Assembly: GCA_020634395.1 (NCBI GenBank)
Contig: JACKBU010000008.1
Coordinates: 62,001-126,000, forward strand
Direction: 5' to 3'
DNA: 64,000 nucleotides
Source of the DNA: Ardenticatenaceae bacterium
Lineage (GTDB): Bacteria; Chloroflexota; Anaerolineae; Promineifilales; Promineifilaceae
Shown here one piece after another: positions 6,420-14,930 of the stretch. The first letter of the stretch is position 1, and the number at the start of each line of letters is the position of its first letter. A program made the position numbers and the translations under genes. The notes below the pieces were generated by a model, which saw only the letters and a list, made by a program, of their open reading frames with translations, was not told where the DNA came from and did no database searches.

Positions 6420-9044
6420 TTATAACAAATTGAGTTCTTCCGCGCGGCGCACGGCCGTTCGCCGGCTGTTCACCCCCAACTTCGAGTAAATATTCTTCGT
6501 GTGCGTGCGCATCGTGTTCAGGGAAATCATCAGCTCGCGGGCAATTTCCGGGCCGGTGAGGTTAGTGGTGAGCAGCTTGAGCACCTCCAGCTCCCGGTCG
6601 GAGAGGGGATCGGGGAGAGGTTGGGCGGTGGGTGATGGGGCAACGGCCGTTGCCCCCAACGCTTCCAACACCTGCTGCGCAAATACCGGGGCCATTCCCC
6701 GCTTCACTGCTTCTCGCAGGAGCGCCGCCATCGGCTGCCCTTCATCCACAAACAGACGCACCAGGCAGCCCGGGGCGGCCAAGGCCAGCGCTTCACCCAA
6801 CGACTGCACGGCCGTTTCCCTATCGCCGGCCATGTCATAAGCCAACGTCAGTAAAACCAGCACCTGCAGCCGTTCATCCGCCCAATCTTTTGCTTCTGCC
6901 TGCCGTCGCGCCGGTTCCAGCGCCGCCAGCGCCGCGGCTGGATCGCCTTGCGCCAGCTTCATACGAGCCTGGCTGAGGGGGAGATCGTGTATTTCGGCCA
7001 ACTGCGCTGCGGCCGTTAGATTACCCTGGTGCAGGAGCGTCTGGAGGCGCACGGCCGTTATTGCCCCCATCCAGTGTCCAAAATGTCGCTGCTGCACGAA
7101 CTGGTCTGCTTCCGCCAACAGCTTCAAGGCCCCCGCTGCATCTCCTTGCGCCAGTTTCACACGCGCCAGCAGAACATCACAGGCGGCTGGCGTATCCACA
7201 TTCTCCAACTGCCGCGCCAATTCCAGGCCCTGCTGCCCATACTGCTCGGCGGTTTCCAAATCGTTCCATTGGTAATGGATGCGCGCCAGCCCTACACACG
7301 CCTCGCAGGCGGCCGGCCACGGCGGATCGCCGACCAACTGCAGGACGCGCTGGAACGTTTCCGCCGCCTGATGGATCTGGGTTTCTGTTTCCTGAATCTG
7401 TCCCAGGCAGGTTGTGGCCGCCAGTTCGGTCATGACATTGTCCGTTTTCTGGCTCTGGGCGATGGTTTCGGCATAAGCCTGAGCCGCCGCCGTCCGCTCG
7501 CCCTGCACCTGATAAGCATAGCCCAACGTCCAGGTTGTGGTGGTGCGCATGGGCGCGTTGTCGGGACGCAGCAGTTCCAGAGCACGGCGCGACTGGGCGA
7601 TGATCATGTCGACCTGATTTTTGGGAACGGCCAGCATGGCGCGTATCGCCGCAATCTGGCCCAGCAAATCGTTGGTTTTGTCATCCTGGGCCGCATCTTG
7701 CAGGGCCGTCTCCGCCGCCTGCAAGTTTTCTTCGATGTTATCGTGCAGCCGGCCGGTCATGGTTAACACGGAGGCATAGGTCACCCACAACGACGGTCTG
7801 GCTGCATACTCTGCCGCTGGCAAAGATTCCAACCAGCGCCGCACAGGAATCGCTTCGCCCCGAAAGTAAAGAGGTAAGCCTTCGCCTTCAATTAAACGCG
7901 CCGCGCGCGCCACGTCATGGGCCGCGGCCGCGTGATGAAACGCCTCCAGTTCCAGACCCTGGGCCTCATACCACTGGCTGGCGCGAATGTGCAGCCCGTT
8001 TATGCCGTCCGATGGGGAGGATGAAAGGGGGGGATTTTGCTGCAGCCGCTGCCGCAGCAAATCGGCGAAGAGGTGGTGATAGCGGTACCAGCGCCGCTCG
8101 TTGTCCAGCGGGACGAGGAACAGGTTGGCCCGCTCCAACGATTCCAGGATTTCCTGGCCGTTGCTGCCGCCGGTGATGGCGTCGCACAAGGAGCCGGTTA
8201 ATTGGTTGAGAACGGCCGTTTGCAGCAAAAACCGCTGCACACTTTCCGGCTGCTGGTGCAGCACCTCTTCCACCAGATAATCCAGCACAAAGCGATGGCC
8301 GCCGGTAAAGGATTGGATAAAGCCGGCGACGTCTTGCTGACCCTGCATGGACAGCGCGGCCATTTGCAAACCGGCCGCCCAACCCTCGGTGCGTGCTTCC
8401 AGGGCAGCGACGTTTTCCGGCGAGAGCTCCAGACCCATCACCTGCTGAAGAAACGCCGCCGCTTCATCGAGGCTAAAACGCAGGTCGGCGGCCCGCAGTT
8501 CGGTTAGTTGGCCGCGCACGCGCAGCCGGGCCAGCGGCAGATTGGGGTCCTCGCGGGTGGTCATAACCAGGTGCATTTGCGGCGGCAGGTGGTCGAGCAG
8601 AAAGGCGAGGGCCTGGTCAACGGCCGGCGCTTCAACCAGGTGGTAATCGTCCAGAACGAGCAGAAACTGGTCTGGCAGGGCGGCAATTTCATTAAGCAAG
8701 GTGGTCAGACTGGTTTCGATGGGCGGCGGCGGCGGGACTTGCAGCACGGCCGTTACATCTGCGCCCACGTCGGGGAAAATGCTCTGCAGCGCGGCAATGA
8801 CATAGGTCAGAAACTGGGGCAGGTCGCCGTCGTTTTCGTCCAAGGAGAGCCAGGCCGACGGCCGTTCGCAGCCAGCCAGCCATTCACTGACCAACGTGGT
8901 TTTGCCAAAACCGGCGGGAGCCGAGAGCAGGGTGAGTTTACGCGGCAATCCCTGGTTGAGTTGTTGAATAAGGTTGGGTCGCGGGATGAGGCTGGGGCGG
9001 AGCGGAGGGCGAAATAGTTTGGTTTGCAGGAGTAGGGTTTTCAC
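6420..9044 (-). CDS. MalT-like LuxR-family ATPase transcriptional regulator (paralog 2)
   Basis: 874 residues, same plan as the gene at 636-3269. It has the opening LLLQTKLFRPPLRPSLIPRPNL, Walker A SAPAGFGKTTLVSEW near residue 40 and Walker B-like LLVLDDYHLV. A long TPR-like helical region follows, then a C-terminal LuxR HTH (PLSDRELEVLKLLTTNLTG ... KNIYSKLGVNSRR). The start is GTG at 9044, with a TATAAT box six bases upstream and no ribosome binding site. Its 3' end is the likely source of the remnant at 4490-4663. The C-terminal segment of the protein is encoded beside an ACGGCCGT copy (residues RTAVRR). Confidence 0.93.
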   Translation of the reverse strand: MKTLLLQTKLFRPPLRPSLIPRPNLIQQLNQGLPRKLTLLSAPAGFGKTTLVSEWLAGCERPSAWLSLDENDGDLPQFLTYVIAALQSIFPDVGADVTAVLQVPPPPPIETSLTTLLNEIAALPDQFLLVLDDYHLVEAPAVDQALAFLLDHLPPQMHLVMTTREDPNLPLARLRVRGQLTELRAADLRFSLDEAAAFLQQVMGLELSPENVAALEARTEGWAAGLQMAALSMQGQQDVAGFIQSFTGGHRFVLDYLVEEVLHQQPESVQRFLLQTAVLNQLTGSLCDAITGGSNGQEILESLERANLFLVPLDNERRWYRYHHLFADLLRQRLQQNPPLSSSPSDGINGLHIRASQWYEAQGLELEAFHHAAAAHDVARAARLIEGEGLPLYFRGEAIPVRRWLESLPAAEYAARPSLWVTYASVLTMTGRLHDNIEENLQAAETALQDAAQDDKTNDLLGQIAAIRAMLAVPKNQVDMIIAQSRRALELLRPDNAPMRTTTTWTLGYAYQVQGERTAAAQAYAETIAQSQKTDNVMTELAATTCLGQIQETETQIHQAAETFQRVLQLVGDPPWPAACEACVGLARIHYQWNDLETAEQYGQQGLELARQLENVDTPAACDVLLARVKLAQGDAAGALKLLAEADQFVQQRHFGHWMGAITAVRLQTLLHQGNLTAAAQLAEIHDLPLSQARMKLAQGDPAAALAALEPARRQAEAKDWADERLQVLVLLTLAYDMAGDRETAVQSLGEALALAAPGCLVRLFVDEGQPMAALLREAVKRGMAPVFAQQVLEALGATAVAPSPTAQPLPDPLSDRELEVLKLLTTNLTGPEIARELMISLNTMRTHTKNIYSKLGVNSRRTAVRRAEELNLL

Positions 9045-9050
9045 CCGGAG

Positions 9051-9079
9051 ATTATAGGGGAAAGCGGGGCGAAAGGGAA
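9051..9079 (-). promoter_or_regulatory. Leaderless-type promoter of MalT-like gene 2
   Basis: Reverse strand: TATAAT at 9056-9051, six bases before the GTG start. At 17-base spacing the -35 position reads TTCCCT, which is weak. The CCCCTATAAT core and its distance to the start codon match the promoter of the paralog at 3269. Confidence 0.5.
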
Positions 9080-9183
9080 ACGGCCGTTGGCTAACTCGCG
9101 CACCAATTTGAATCCTTTTAACGGCCGGAACGTTATCTCATGTGAACGCGGTAACATTACACATCGATACATGGAGGCAAGAC

Positions 9184-10095
9184 ATGAGCTGGTTCATAGC
9201 AACAATTCTTATCCTATCATTACTGGCAGGCGGCGGCGCAGCCTACGCCGCCGATGACGCTGTTCCGGGGGATGCGCTTTATGGCCTGGATCAGGCGATG
9301 GAGTCGGTGCAGTTGGGTTTGACCCACAATCCGGAAGCCAGAGCCAATCTGCGGCAGCAGTTGGCCGCCGAGCGGCTGTCTGAGGCCGAGCAGTTGGCCG
9401 CTGCGGGCGCGGTGGAGCTTTCGCAGGTGGCCCTGACGGAATATGAAACGTTGGTAACGGCCGTAGATGACCTTTCCGCCGATTCGCCGGGGGGAATACG
9501 GCCGTTCGACGCGGCAGAAACCCCGACTCCCACCGCTACACCAACCATCACCCCCACGATCACAGTCACGCCCACCGTCACCGTGACACCTACGGTGATC
9601 GTGACCCCCACAGTCACAATAACGCCGACCATCACGGCCACACCGCCGGTCACCAACTGCGTCGGCGGCGCCACCCAGCCGCACGCCGTCACCCTGGCCG
9701 AGCGCTACGAAGTGTCTTACGACGATATTATGGGCTGGTTCTGCAGCGGGTTCGGCTTTGGCGAAATTGAACTGGCCTATGATCTCAGCCTGGCCAACGA
9801 TCGGCCGGTGGACGAGATTTTCGCCCAGAAACAGGGCGGTCAGGGCTGGGGCCTCATCAAGCAAGGCCTTGAAGGCCCGCCGTCCAACAACGCCCCCGGC
9901 CAGAATAACGGCAACCCGGATCACCCCGGCAACAACGGAAACAACGGCAACAATGGCAACAACGGGAACAATGGGAACAATGGGAATAACGGCAACAACG
10001 GCAACAACGGGAATAATGGTAACAACGGCAACAACGGAAATTCGCAAAATCAAGGGAATAACGGCAACAACGGCCGTGGAAACGGCCGTCCCTGA
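9184..10095 (+). CDS. Secreted DUF5667-domain protein with TP-rich linker and Asn-Asn-Gly tail
   Basis: 303 residues from ATG 9184, preceded by GGAGG. A signal peptide (MSWFIATILILSLLAGGGAAYA) is followed at about 30-90 by a helical DUF5667 domain (VPGDALYGLDQAMESVQLGL ... AERLSEAEQLAAAG). A threonine-proline linker (about 115-155) comes next, then a small domain with two cysteines, and finally a low-complexity Gly-Asn-Asn repeat tail encoded by 9-base DNA repeats. The linker and tail look like wall- or surface-associated spacers. In-frame GTG at 9142 is unlikely because the signal peptide begins only at 9184. The function is unknown. DUF5667 proteins often accompany ECF sigma factors, and one is encoded 5 kb away, but no direct link is shown. 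Confidence 0.75.
   Translation: MSWFIATILILSLLAGGGAAYAADDAVPGDALYGLDQAMESVQLGLTHNPEARANLRQQLAAERLSEAEQLAAAGAVELSQVALTEYETLVTAVDDLSADSPGGIRPFDAAETPTPTATPTITPTITVTPTVTVTPTVIVTPTVTITPTITATPPVTNCVGGATQPHAVTLAERYEVSYDDIMGWFCSGFGFGEIELAYDLSLANDRPVDEIFAQKQGGQGWGLIKQGLEGPPSNNAPGQNNGNPDHPGNNGNNGNNGNNGNNGNNGNNGNNGNNGNNGNNGNNGNSQNQGNNGNNGRGNGRP
9937..10056 (+). repeat. In-gene 9-bp tandem repeat coding (Asn-Asn-Gly)n
   Basis: About a dozen imperfect copies of a 9-base unit GGNAACAAC. Synonymous third-base changes between units (GGA/GGC/GGG/GGT, AAC/AAT) mean the peptide repeat is kept while the DNA has drifted, which points to selection on the protein tail. Confidence 0.85.
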
Positions 10096-10133
10096 TCGCT
10101 GCGCACCATCTTTCAGCCAAATCAGATAGAATG

Positions 10134-10168
10134 AAAGGGCCTGGCATTACGACAGGCCCTTTTTTATT
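10134..10168 (+). terminator. Rho-independent terminator
   Basis: Stem AAAGGGCCTG (10134-10143) pairs with CAGGCCCTTT across a nine-base loop and is followed by a T-run. It lies after the DUF5667 gene and before hemL. Confidence 0.9.
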
Positions 10169-10235
10169 TCCGGGAATGGCCCGCTGCCGATCACGACATC
10201 ATGCAGGAATTCCTTTTTTTTTAGTAGGAGAAGTT

Positions 10236-11525
10236 ATGCCACAACTAACTAAATCAATCGAGTTATTTGCCGAAGCCCAAAAACTGCTGCCCGGCGGCGT
10301 CGATTCGCCGGTGCGCGCGTTTCGGGCCGTGGGCGGGCAGCCGCTCTTCATCCAACAAGGAGACGGCGCATACCTGACCGACGTGGACGGCAACCGCTAC
10401 GTCGATTACGTGCTGTCCTGGGGGCCGCTGATTTTGGGCCATGCCCATCCGCAGGTGGTCAAGGCGCTGCAAACGGCCGTAACCCTCGGCACCAGCTACG
10501 GCGCGCCCAGCCCCCTGGAAAACGAACTCGCCCGGCAAGTCATGCGCCTGATGCCCAACATCGAGATGATCCGCTTCGTCAATTCCGGCACAGAAGCCAC
10601 CATGAGCGCCCTGCGCCTGGCCCGCGCCTACACCGGCCGCCGCAAAATCATTAAATTCCAGGGCAACTACCACGGCCACGCCGACATGCTGCTGGTGCAG
10701 GCCGGGTCCGGCGTCGCCACCCTGGGCCTGCCCGATTCGCCCGGTGTGCCGCCCGCCACCACCGCCGACACTCTGGTCGCACCCTACAACGACATCGACG
10801 CCGTGGAGCAGTTGTTCATCCAGTTTCCGGGGCAAATTGCCGCCGTGATTGTGGAGCCGGTGGCCGGCAACATGGGGCTGGTGCCGCCGGTGATCGGCTT
10901 TTTGCAAGGACTGCGTGATCTGACCGTCAGCGCCGGTTCGCTGTTGATTTTTGACGAGGTGATGACCGGCTTCCGCGTGCATCCCGGCGGGGCGCAGACG
11001 TTGTATGGCATCCGGCCGGACCTGACCGCGCTGGGCAAGGTGATTGGCGGCGGGCTGCCCGTGGGCGCTTACGGCGGCCGCCGCGAGATCATGGAGCTGG
11101 TTGCCCCGGCGGGGCCGATGTACCAGGCCGGCACGCTCTCCGGCAATCCGCTGGCGATGACCGCCGGGATTGAAACGCTGCAGGCGATCCAGGAGCCGGG
11201 CGTGTGGGATAGGTTGGAGGCCACCGGGGCGCAGCTTCTGGAAGGATTGACCGGGGCGGCAAAAAAGGCCGGCATCGCCGTGACGGCCAGCCGCGTGGGC
11301 ACGATGTTCGGCCTGTTTTTCCAGGCGGGGCCGGTGGTGAACTGGGAAACGGCGGCTCGCTCCAACACGGAGCGCTTCGGGCGCTACTTCCAGGCGATGC
11401 TGGAAAACGGCGTCTATCTGGCGCCGTCGCAGTATGAGGCGGGCTTTATTTCGACGGCGCATGGTCCGGCGGAAATTGCGGCGACGGTGGCGGCGGCGGA
11501 GAAGGCATTTGCCAGCCTGGCCTGA
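10236..11525 (+). CDS. hemL: Glutamate-1-semialdehyde 2,1-aminomutase
   Basis: 429 residues, the usual length for the family. This PLP enzyme converts glutamate-1-semialdehyde to 5-aminolevulinate in C5-type haem, corrinoid or chlorophyll synthesis. Recognisable segments are the opening SIELFAEAQKLLPGGVDSPVRAF with VGGQPLFI, the class-III aminotransferase motif LLIFDEVMTGFR, and the PLP lysine in ALGKVIGGGLPVGAYGG. SGTEATMSALRLARAYTGR and KFQGNYHGHAD are also typical. The start at 10236 (MPQLTKS) has a good AGGAG site; upstream in-frame codons lie in the terminator. A long open frame on the opposite strand is a GC-bias shadow. Confidence 0.95.
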   Translation: MPQLTKSIELFAEAQKLLPGGVDSPVRAFRAVGGQPLFIQQGDGAYLTDVDGNRYVDYVLSWGPLILGHAHPQVVKALQTAVTLGTSYGAPSPLENELARQVMRLMPNIEMIRFVNSGTEATMSALRLARAYTGRRKIIKFQGNYHGHADMLLVQAGSGVATLGLPDSPGVPPATTADTLVAPYNDIDAVEQLFIQFPGQIAAVIVEPVAGNMGLVPPVIGFLQGLRDLTVSAGSLLIFDEVMTGFRVHPGGAQTLYGIRPDLTALGKVIGGGLPVGAYGGRREIMELVAPAGPMYQAGTLSGNPLAMTAGIETLQAIQEPGVWDRLEATGAQLLEGLTGAAKKAGIAVTASRVGTMFGLFFQAGPVVNWETAARSNTERFGRYFQAMLENGVYLAPSQYEAGFISTAHGPAEIAATVAAAEKAFASLA

Positions 11526-11535
11526 CCTGGACTGA

Positions 11536-14037
11536 GTGACCATGAAGGCTGAGTTGGAACTGCCGCCAGAGCTGGCGGCGCTGGCGGATGGCGATTCCCT
11601 GGTCTTCCGGCAAGCTTTGGCGCAGGCGCTGGACAAGCTGGCCGGGCAGATCCTGGCCGGGGATGCAGGCGTGGAGGCGGTGTTTACGGCCGTTTTCCAC
11701 CACCTGGCCAACCGCCTGTTTGCCGACGACACGGCCGGGCTGCTGGCCCTGGTGGCGCGTGTGGGCGAGCTGCCGCTGCGCACCGCCGCCGCCCGCCAGC
11801 AGCGCCTCTACTTCCAGGCCGTCGCTTACTTCAAACAAGATCAGTATGAAGCCGCTCTGCGCGCCTTCGACGAGCTGCTGGGGCAGCCGGGTCTGGATGA
11901 TTACCTGCGGGCGCGGGCGCTGAATGCGCGGGCGGTGGTTTGCCGGGTGACGGGGCAGCTGGAGGCGGCGATGGCCGGCTACCGCGCCAGCCTGGCGCTG
12001 TGGGAGGCGCTGGGCGACGCGCATTATCAGGGCATTGTGCGGATGAACCTGGGCATTATCGCCTATGAGCTGCGCGATTATGCGGGGGCGGAGGCGCATC
12101 TGCGGCAGGCGGCGGAGCATTTCCGGGCGGCCGGGTCGGGGGGGTGGCTGGCGACGGTGCAGAACGAGATGGGGCTGGTGCTGCGCGACCAGGGGCGCTG
12201 GGATGAGGCGCTGGCCGCCTTTGCCGCCTTCATTGCACAGCGGCGGGATGAATCGGATGAGGATGTGGGGATTGGGTTAGCCAACCAGGGGGAGGTGCTG
12301 CTGTTTAAGGGGGATCTGGCGGGGGCGAAGGCGGCGCTGCAAGAAGCGCGGCGGCGGATCGTCAGCCAGACGTATCAGTGTGACCATTTGCTTTATTTGG
12401 GGCTGGCGGAGCAGGCGGAGGGGGATCTGGCGGCGGCGCAGGGGTATTTTGCGGCGGCGCTGGACCTGGCGCAGCGCATCGAGCGGCGGGAGATTTTGCC
12501 GCACGCTTATTACCATTTGGGGGACGTGCTGCGCCGCCGGGGGGATGATGCGGGGGCGCGGGCGATGTGGGTGCGGGCCACGGCCGTTATCCAGGCCACG
12601 CGCACGCCGCTGCGGGACGAGGCGTTGAAGATCAGTTTGCTGGGGCGGTGGCAGCAGGTGTATGAGGCGCTGGTGCTGCACTGCCTGGCGCGGGGCCGCC
12701 CGGCGGCGGCGTTTGCCTGGGCGGAACGGGCGCGGGCGCGGGCCTTTGCGGAAGCGGTAGCGCCGGGTGTGGAAACTTCGCTGCCGGACGTGGAAACTTC
12801 ATTGTGGAGTGTGGAAACTTCATTGTGGAGCGTGGAAACTTCGTTGTGGAGTGTGGAAACTTCGTTGTCGGACGCGGAAACTTCGTTGTCGGAGGGGGAA
12901 TCTTTGTTGTGGGAGGAGGAAGCGGGGTTGAGACTGGTCCAATCTTTAAGATTGGACCAGTCGGTGGTGCTGTTGAGTTATTTTACGACGGGGGTGCTGG
13001 AGCAGGATGTGCCGCTGCTGCGGGCGATTCCGGCGGATAATCCGCTGCGGGCGCATTTGCTGCTGCCGGCGCGCACGCTGCTGTTTGTGGTAACGCGGGA
13101 GCGGCTGACGGCCGTTTTGTGCCCCATCGACCCCAACCTGTTTGCCACCCAGTCGCCGCGTGGGTTTGAGGCGCGACGTTTTTTGCAAACGGCCGTGCTG
13201 GAGCGGCTGCGGCGCGATTTGCTGGTTCCGGCGGCGCTGGCGGCGCGGCGGGTGGTGGTGGCGCCGCACGGGCCGCTGCACCGCGTGCCGTTTGCCGCTT
13301 TGCTGCACGCCGAGGGCGGTCCGCTGCTGACGTTGGCGCCGAGCGCGGCCATCTACGCGGCGCGGCGGGCGGCAGCGGCGGGGCAGGGCTGCCTGGCGGT
13401 GGGGTATGACGGGGACGGCCGTTTGCAGTTGGCGGCGGCGGAAGCGGCGCTGGTGGCCGGTCGGTTGGGCGGGCAGGTCTGGGTGGGTGCGGAGGCGAAG
13501 AAGGCGCGGCTGCGAGAGGCAGCCGGGGCTTATCGCTGGCTGCACATTGCCTGCCACGGCTGGTTTGACGAGGCCGATCCGCTGGCGAGCTATCTGGAAA
13601 CGGGGGCGGGCGAGCGGCTGACGGCCCGCGAAATCCTCCACGAGTGGCGGCTGGCGGCGGAACTGGTGACGCTGTCGGCGTGCGAGACGGGGGTGAGCCA
13701 GATTTTGCGCGGCGATGAGCCGATGGGATTGGTGCGCGCTTTGCTGGCGGTGGGGGCGCGGGCGGTGCTGGTGACGCAGTGGCCGGTGGATGACGTGGCG
13801 ACTTTTCTGCTGATGGGGCGGTTTTACGAGTTGATTCAGGCGCAGGAGAGCGTTGATCTGGCGGCGGCGCTGCACCGGGCACAGGCATGGCTGCAGGCGC
13901 TGACGTGGGCGGAGGCGCAAACGATTCTCGACCAGTACGCCATCACCCTGCCGGAAGATTGGGGGCAGAGGGCGGCGGGGGAACGGCCGTTTGCCGGGCC
14001 GGTATATTGGGCCGGGTTTGTCATTGTCAACGGCTAA
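11536..14037 (+). CDS. TPR-CHAT protein (caspase-like protease)
   Basis: 833 residues. The N-terminal half (about 80-390) is a series of TPR helices (RALNARAVVCRVTGQLEAA, RMNLGIIAYELRDYAGAE, NEMGLVLRDQGRWDEALA). A linker at 412-460 consists of seven tandem VETSLWS-like heptads. The C-terminal CHAT domain has the His-Cys pair of clan CD peptidases: H674 in LHIACHGWF and C716 in LSACETG, followed by GLVRALLAVGARAVLVTQWPVDD. It is therefore probably an active cysteine protease whose TPR part senses or binds a partner. The start may be GTG 11536 or ATG 11542, ten to sixteen bases after hemL. It is convergent, 18 bases apart, with a ZAS anti-sigma-like gene that follows a sigma factor, which makes that protein a candidate substrate. 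Confidence 0.9.
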   Translation: MTMKAELELPPELAALADGDSLVFRQALAQALDKLAGQILAGDAGVEAVFTAVFHHLANRLFADDTAGLLALVARVGELPLRTAAARQQRLYFQAVAYFKQDQYEAALRAFDELLGQPGLDDYLRARALNARAVVCRVTGQLEAAMAGYRASLALWEALGDAHYQGIVRMNLGIIAYELRDYAGAEAHLRQAAEHFRAAGSGGWLATVQNEMGLVLRDQGRWDEALAAFAAFIAQRRDESDEDVGIGLANQGEVLLFKGDLAGAKAALQEARRRIVSQTYQCDHLLYLGLAEQAEGDLAAAQGYFAAALDLAQRIERREILPHAYYHLGDVLRRRGDDAGARAMWVRATAVIQATRTPLRDEALKISLLGRWQQVYEALVLHCLARGRPAAAFAWAERARARAFAEAVAPGVETSLPDVETSLWSVETSLWSVETSLWSVETSLSDAETSLSEGESLLWEEEAGLRLVQSLRLDQSVVLLSYFTTGVLEQDVPLLRAIPADNPLRAHLLLPARTLLFVVTRERLTAVLCPIDPNLFATQSPRGFEARRFLQTAVLERLRRDLLVPAALAARRVVVAPHGPLHRVPFAALLHAEGGPLLTLAPSAAIYAARRAAAAGQGCLAVGYDGDGRLQLAAAEAALVAGRLGGQVWVGAEAKKARLREAAGAYRWLHIACHGWFDEADPLASYLETGAGERLTAREILHEWRLAAELVTLSACETGVSQILRGDEPMGLVRALLAVGARAVLVTQWPVDDVATFLLMGRFYELIQAQESVDLAAALHRAQAWLQALTWAEAQTILDQYAITLPEDWGQRAAGERPFAGPVYWAGFVIVNG
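12769..12915 (+). repeat. 21-bp minisatellite inside the TPR-CHAT gene
   Basis: Seven head-to-tail 21-base units beginning GTGGAAACTTC, in frame, each coding about V-E-T-S-L-W/S-S/D. It forms a flexible heptad linker between the TPR and CHAT parts. The near-identical middle units suggest recent expansion. Confidence 0.9.
12932..12962. repeat. 31-nt palindromic repeat (CCAATCTT family) within a gene
   Basis: Perfect 15-base arms GACTGGTCCAATCTT and complement around a single T. It is read through in frame in the TPR-CHAT gene (residues LVQSLRLDQS). A relative with the same CCAATCTT-N-AAGATTGG core lies at 37348-37380. Confidence 0.85.
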
Positions 14038-14055
14038 CAGCTAACAGCTAACGGC

Positions 14056-14784
14056 TTACAGCTCTATCTCAATGCGCAGGGCAGTAAGGGCCGAGCGGGG
14101 GATGTCGGGGAAAACGGCCGTGCCCCAGTCGTCGGTGGCAGCGGTGACGGTGTGGGCAGCGGCGCGCTGGGCGGCGGCGTGCAGGGTGACGGCGCGGCCG
14201 CTGAGGTCGGGCCAGCTTTGGCCGGGGGGCTGGACGGTGATTTCGACGAGGCAGCGATCGGGCTGCTGCCGGTCGGCGTAGGCGGCCAGGGTGAAGGGGA
14301 CGTTGGCGGCGGCGGCCTGGTCAAAGGTGAGTTCGAGGAGGCGGGGGGTGTAACGGCCGTCGTCGAGGGTGCGGGTGGCGGCAAGCGTGGGTTGAGGCGC
14401 CAGCAAGGCGTTCAGGGTCTCGTTTAACTGCAGTGTCAGCCGGGCGGCGTGTAGTTCCAGGGCGGCTTGCAAGGCCGCCAGCCAGGAGGCGGATTGGAGA
14501 AACGAGAGATCGGGATCGGGCAGATGGGCCGGTTGGGGCAGGCGGTTTTGGGCCTCGGCCAGGGCGGCTTCGTAGATGAGGGCGTAGGCTTCGGCGCAGG
14601 CGGTGCAGGTGTCCAGGTGAACGGCCGTCCACGCAAACTGCTGCCGGTAATCTTGGCCGGCCAACTGCGCCACCACGTAGTCGTGGAGTTGCGATAAACA
14701 GAGCTGGCAGTCGGCTTCTGTGGGCTTCTGGCGCAGTGCCTGCAGCAGCGCGGCGACGCCTTTTTCTGGTGAGTTTTCAGTCAC
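14056..14784 (-). CDS. Soluble zinc anti-sigma (ZAS)-like protein
   Basis: 242 residues starting with GTG 14784 after a good GGAGGAAG site. The N-terminal 90 residues hold C-x2-C (DCQLC) and then H-x3-C-x2-C (HLDTCTAC), the zinc signature of ZAS anti-sigma factors. There is no transmembrane helix. The C-terminal half (about 135-242) is predicted to be mostly beta structure (TPRLLELTFD, CLVEITVQ, AVFPDIPRSALTALRIEIEL), perhaps a carboxypeptidase-regulatory or Ig-like fold. It lies directly downstream of a sigma-factor gene on the same strand, the normal arrangement for a sigma/anti-sigma pair, and faces the TPR-CHAT protease gene. Confidence 0.75.
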   Translation of the reverse strand: MTENSPEKGVAALLQALRQKPTEADCQLCLSQLHDYVVAQLAGQDYRQQFAWTAVHLDTCTACAEAYALIYEAALAEAQNRLPQPAHLPDPDLSFLQSASWLAALQAALELHAARLTLQLNETLNALLAPQPTLAATRTLDDGRYTPRLLELTFDQAAAANVPFTLAAYADRQQPDRCLVEITVQPPGQSWPDLSGRAVTLHAAAQRAAAHTVTAATDDWGTAVFPDIPRSALTALRIEIEL

Positions 14785-14873
14785 GGCAAACTTCCTCCGT
14801 TTTCTTCTTCCTATGCAAAAGACGCCCAGCCCGGCCTAAACCTTTCCAAAGAGATTGGGACACGAATTACACC

Positions 14874-14919
14874 AATCACACGAATTTGGACCACTTACAT
14901 GCGCGAAATTCGTGTGATT
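14874..14919. repeat. Inverted repeat between sigma and ZAS genes
   Basis: Fourteen-base arms AATCACACGAATTT (14874-14887) and complement (14906-14919) with an 18-base loop, in the 146-base gap of the operon. It could act as a processing or attenuation hairpin, or be a dispersed repeat; no T-run follows. Confidence 0.6.
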
Positions 14920-14930
14920 CGTGGCGAAAA

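Noticed and set aside
9220..10053. Reverse-strand frame rich in Val/Ile over the Asn-Asn-Gly repeat
   Set aside because: Produced by reading the 9-base repeat and TP linker backwards; the forward frame has signal peptide, ribosome site and domain.
10263..11783. 506-residue open frame opposite hemL
   Set aside because: It is antisense to a clear hemL with full motifs; long antisense frames are common at this GC content and the translation is Arg/His/Gln-rich without a domain.
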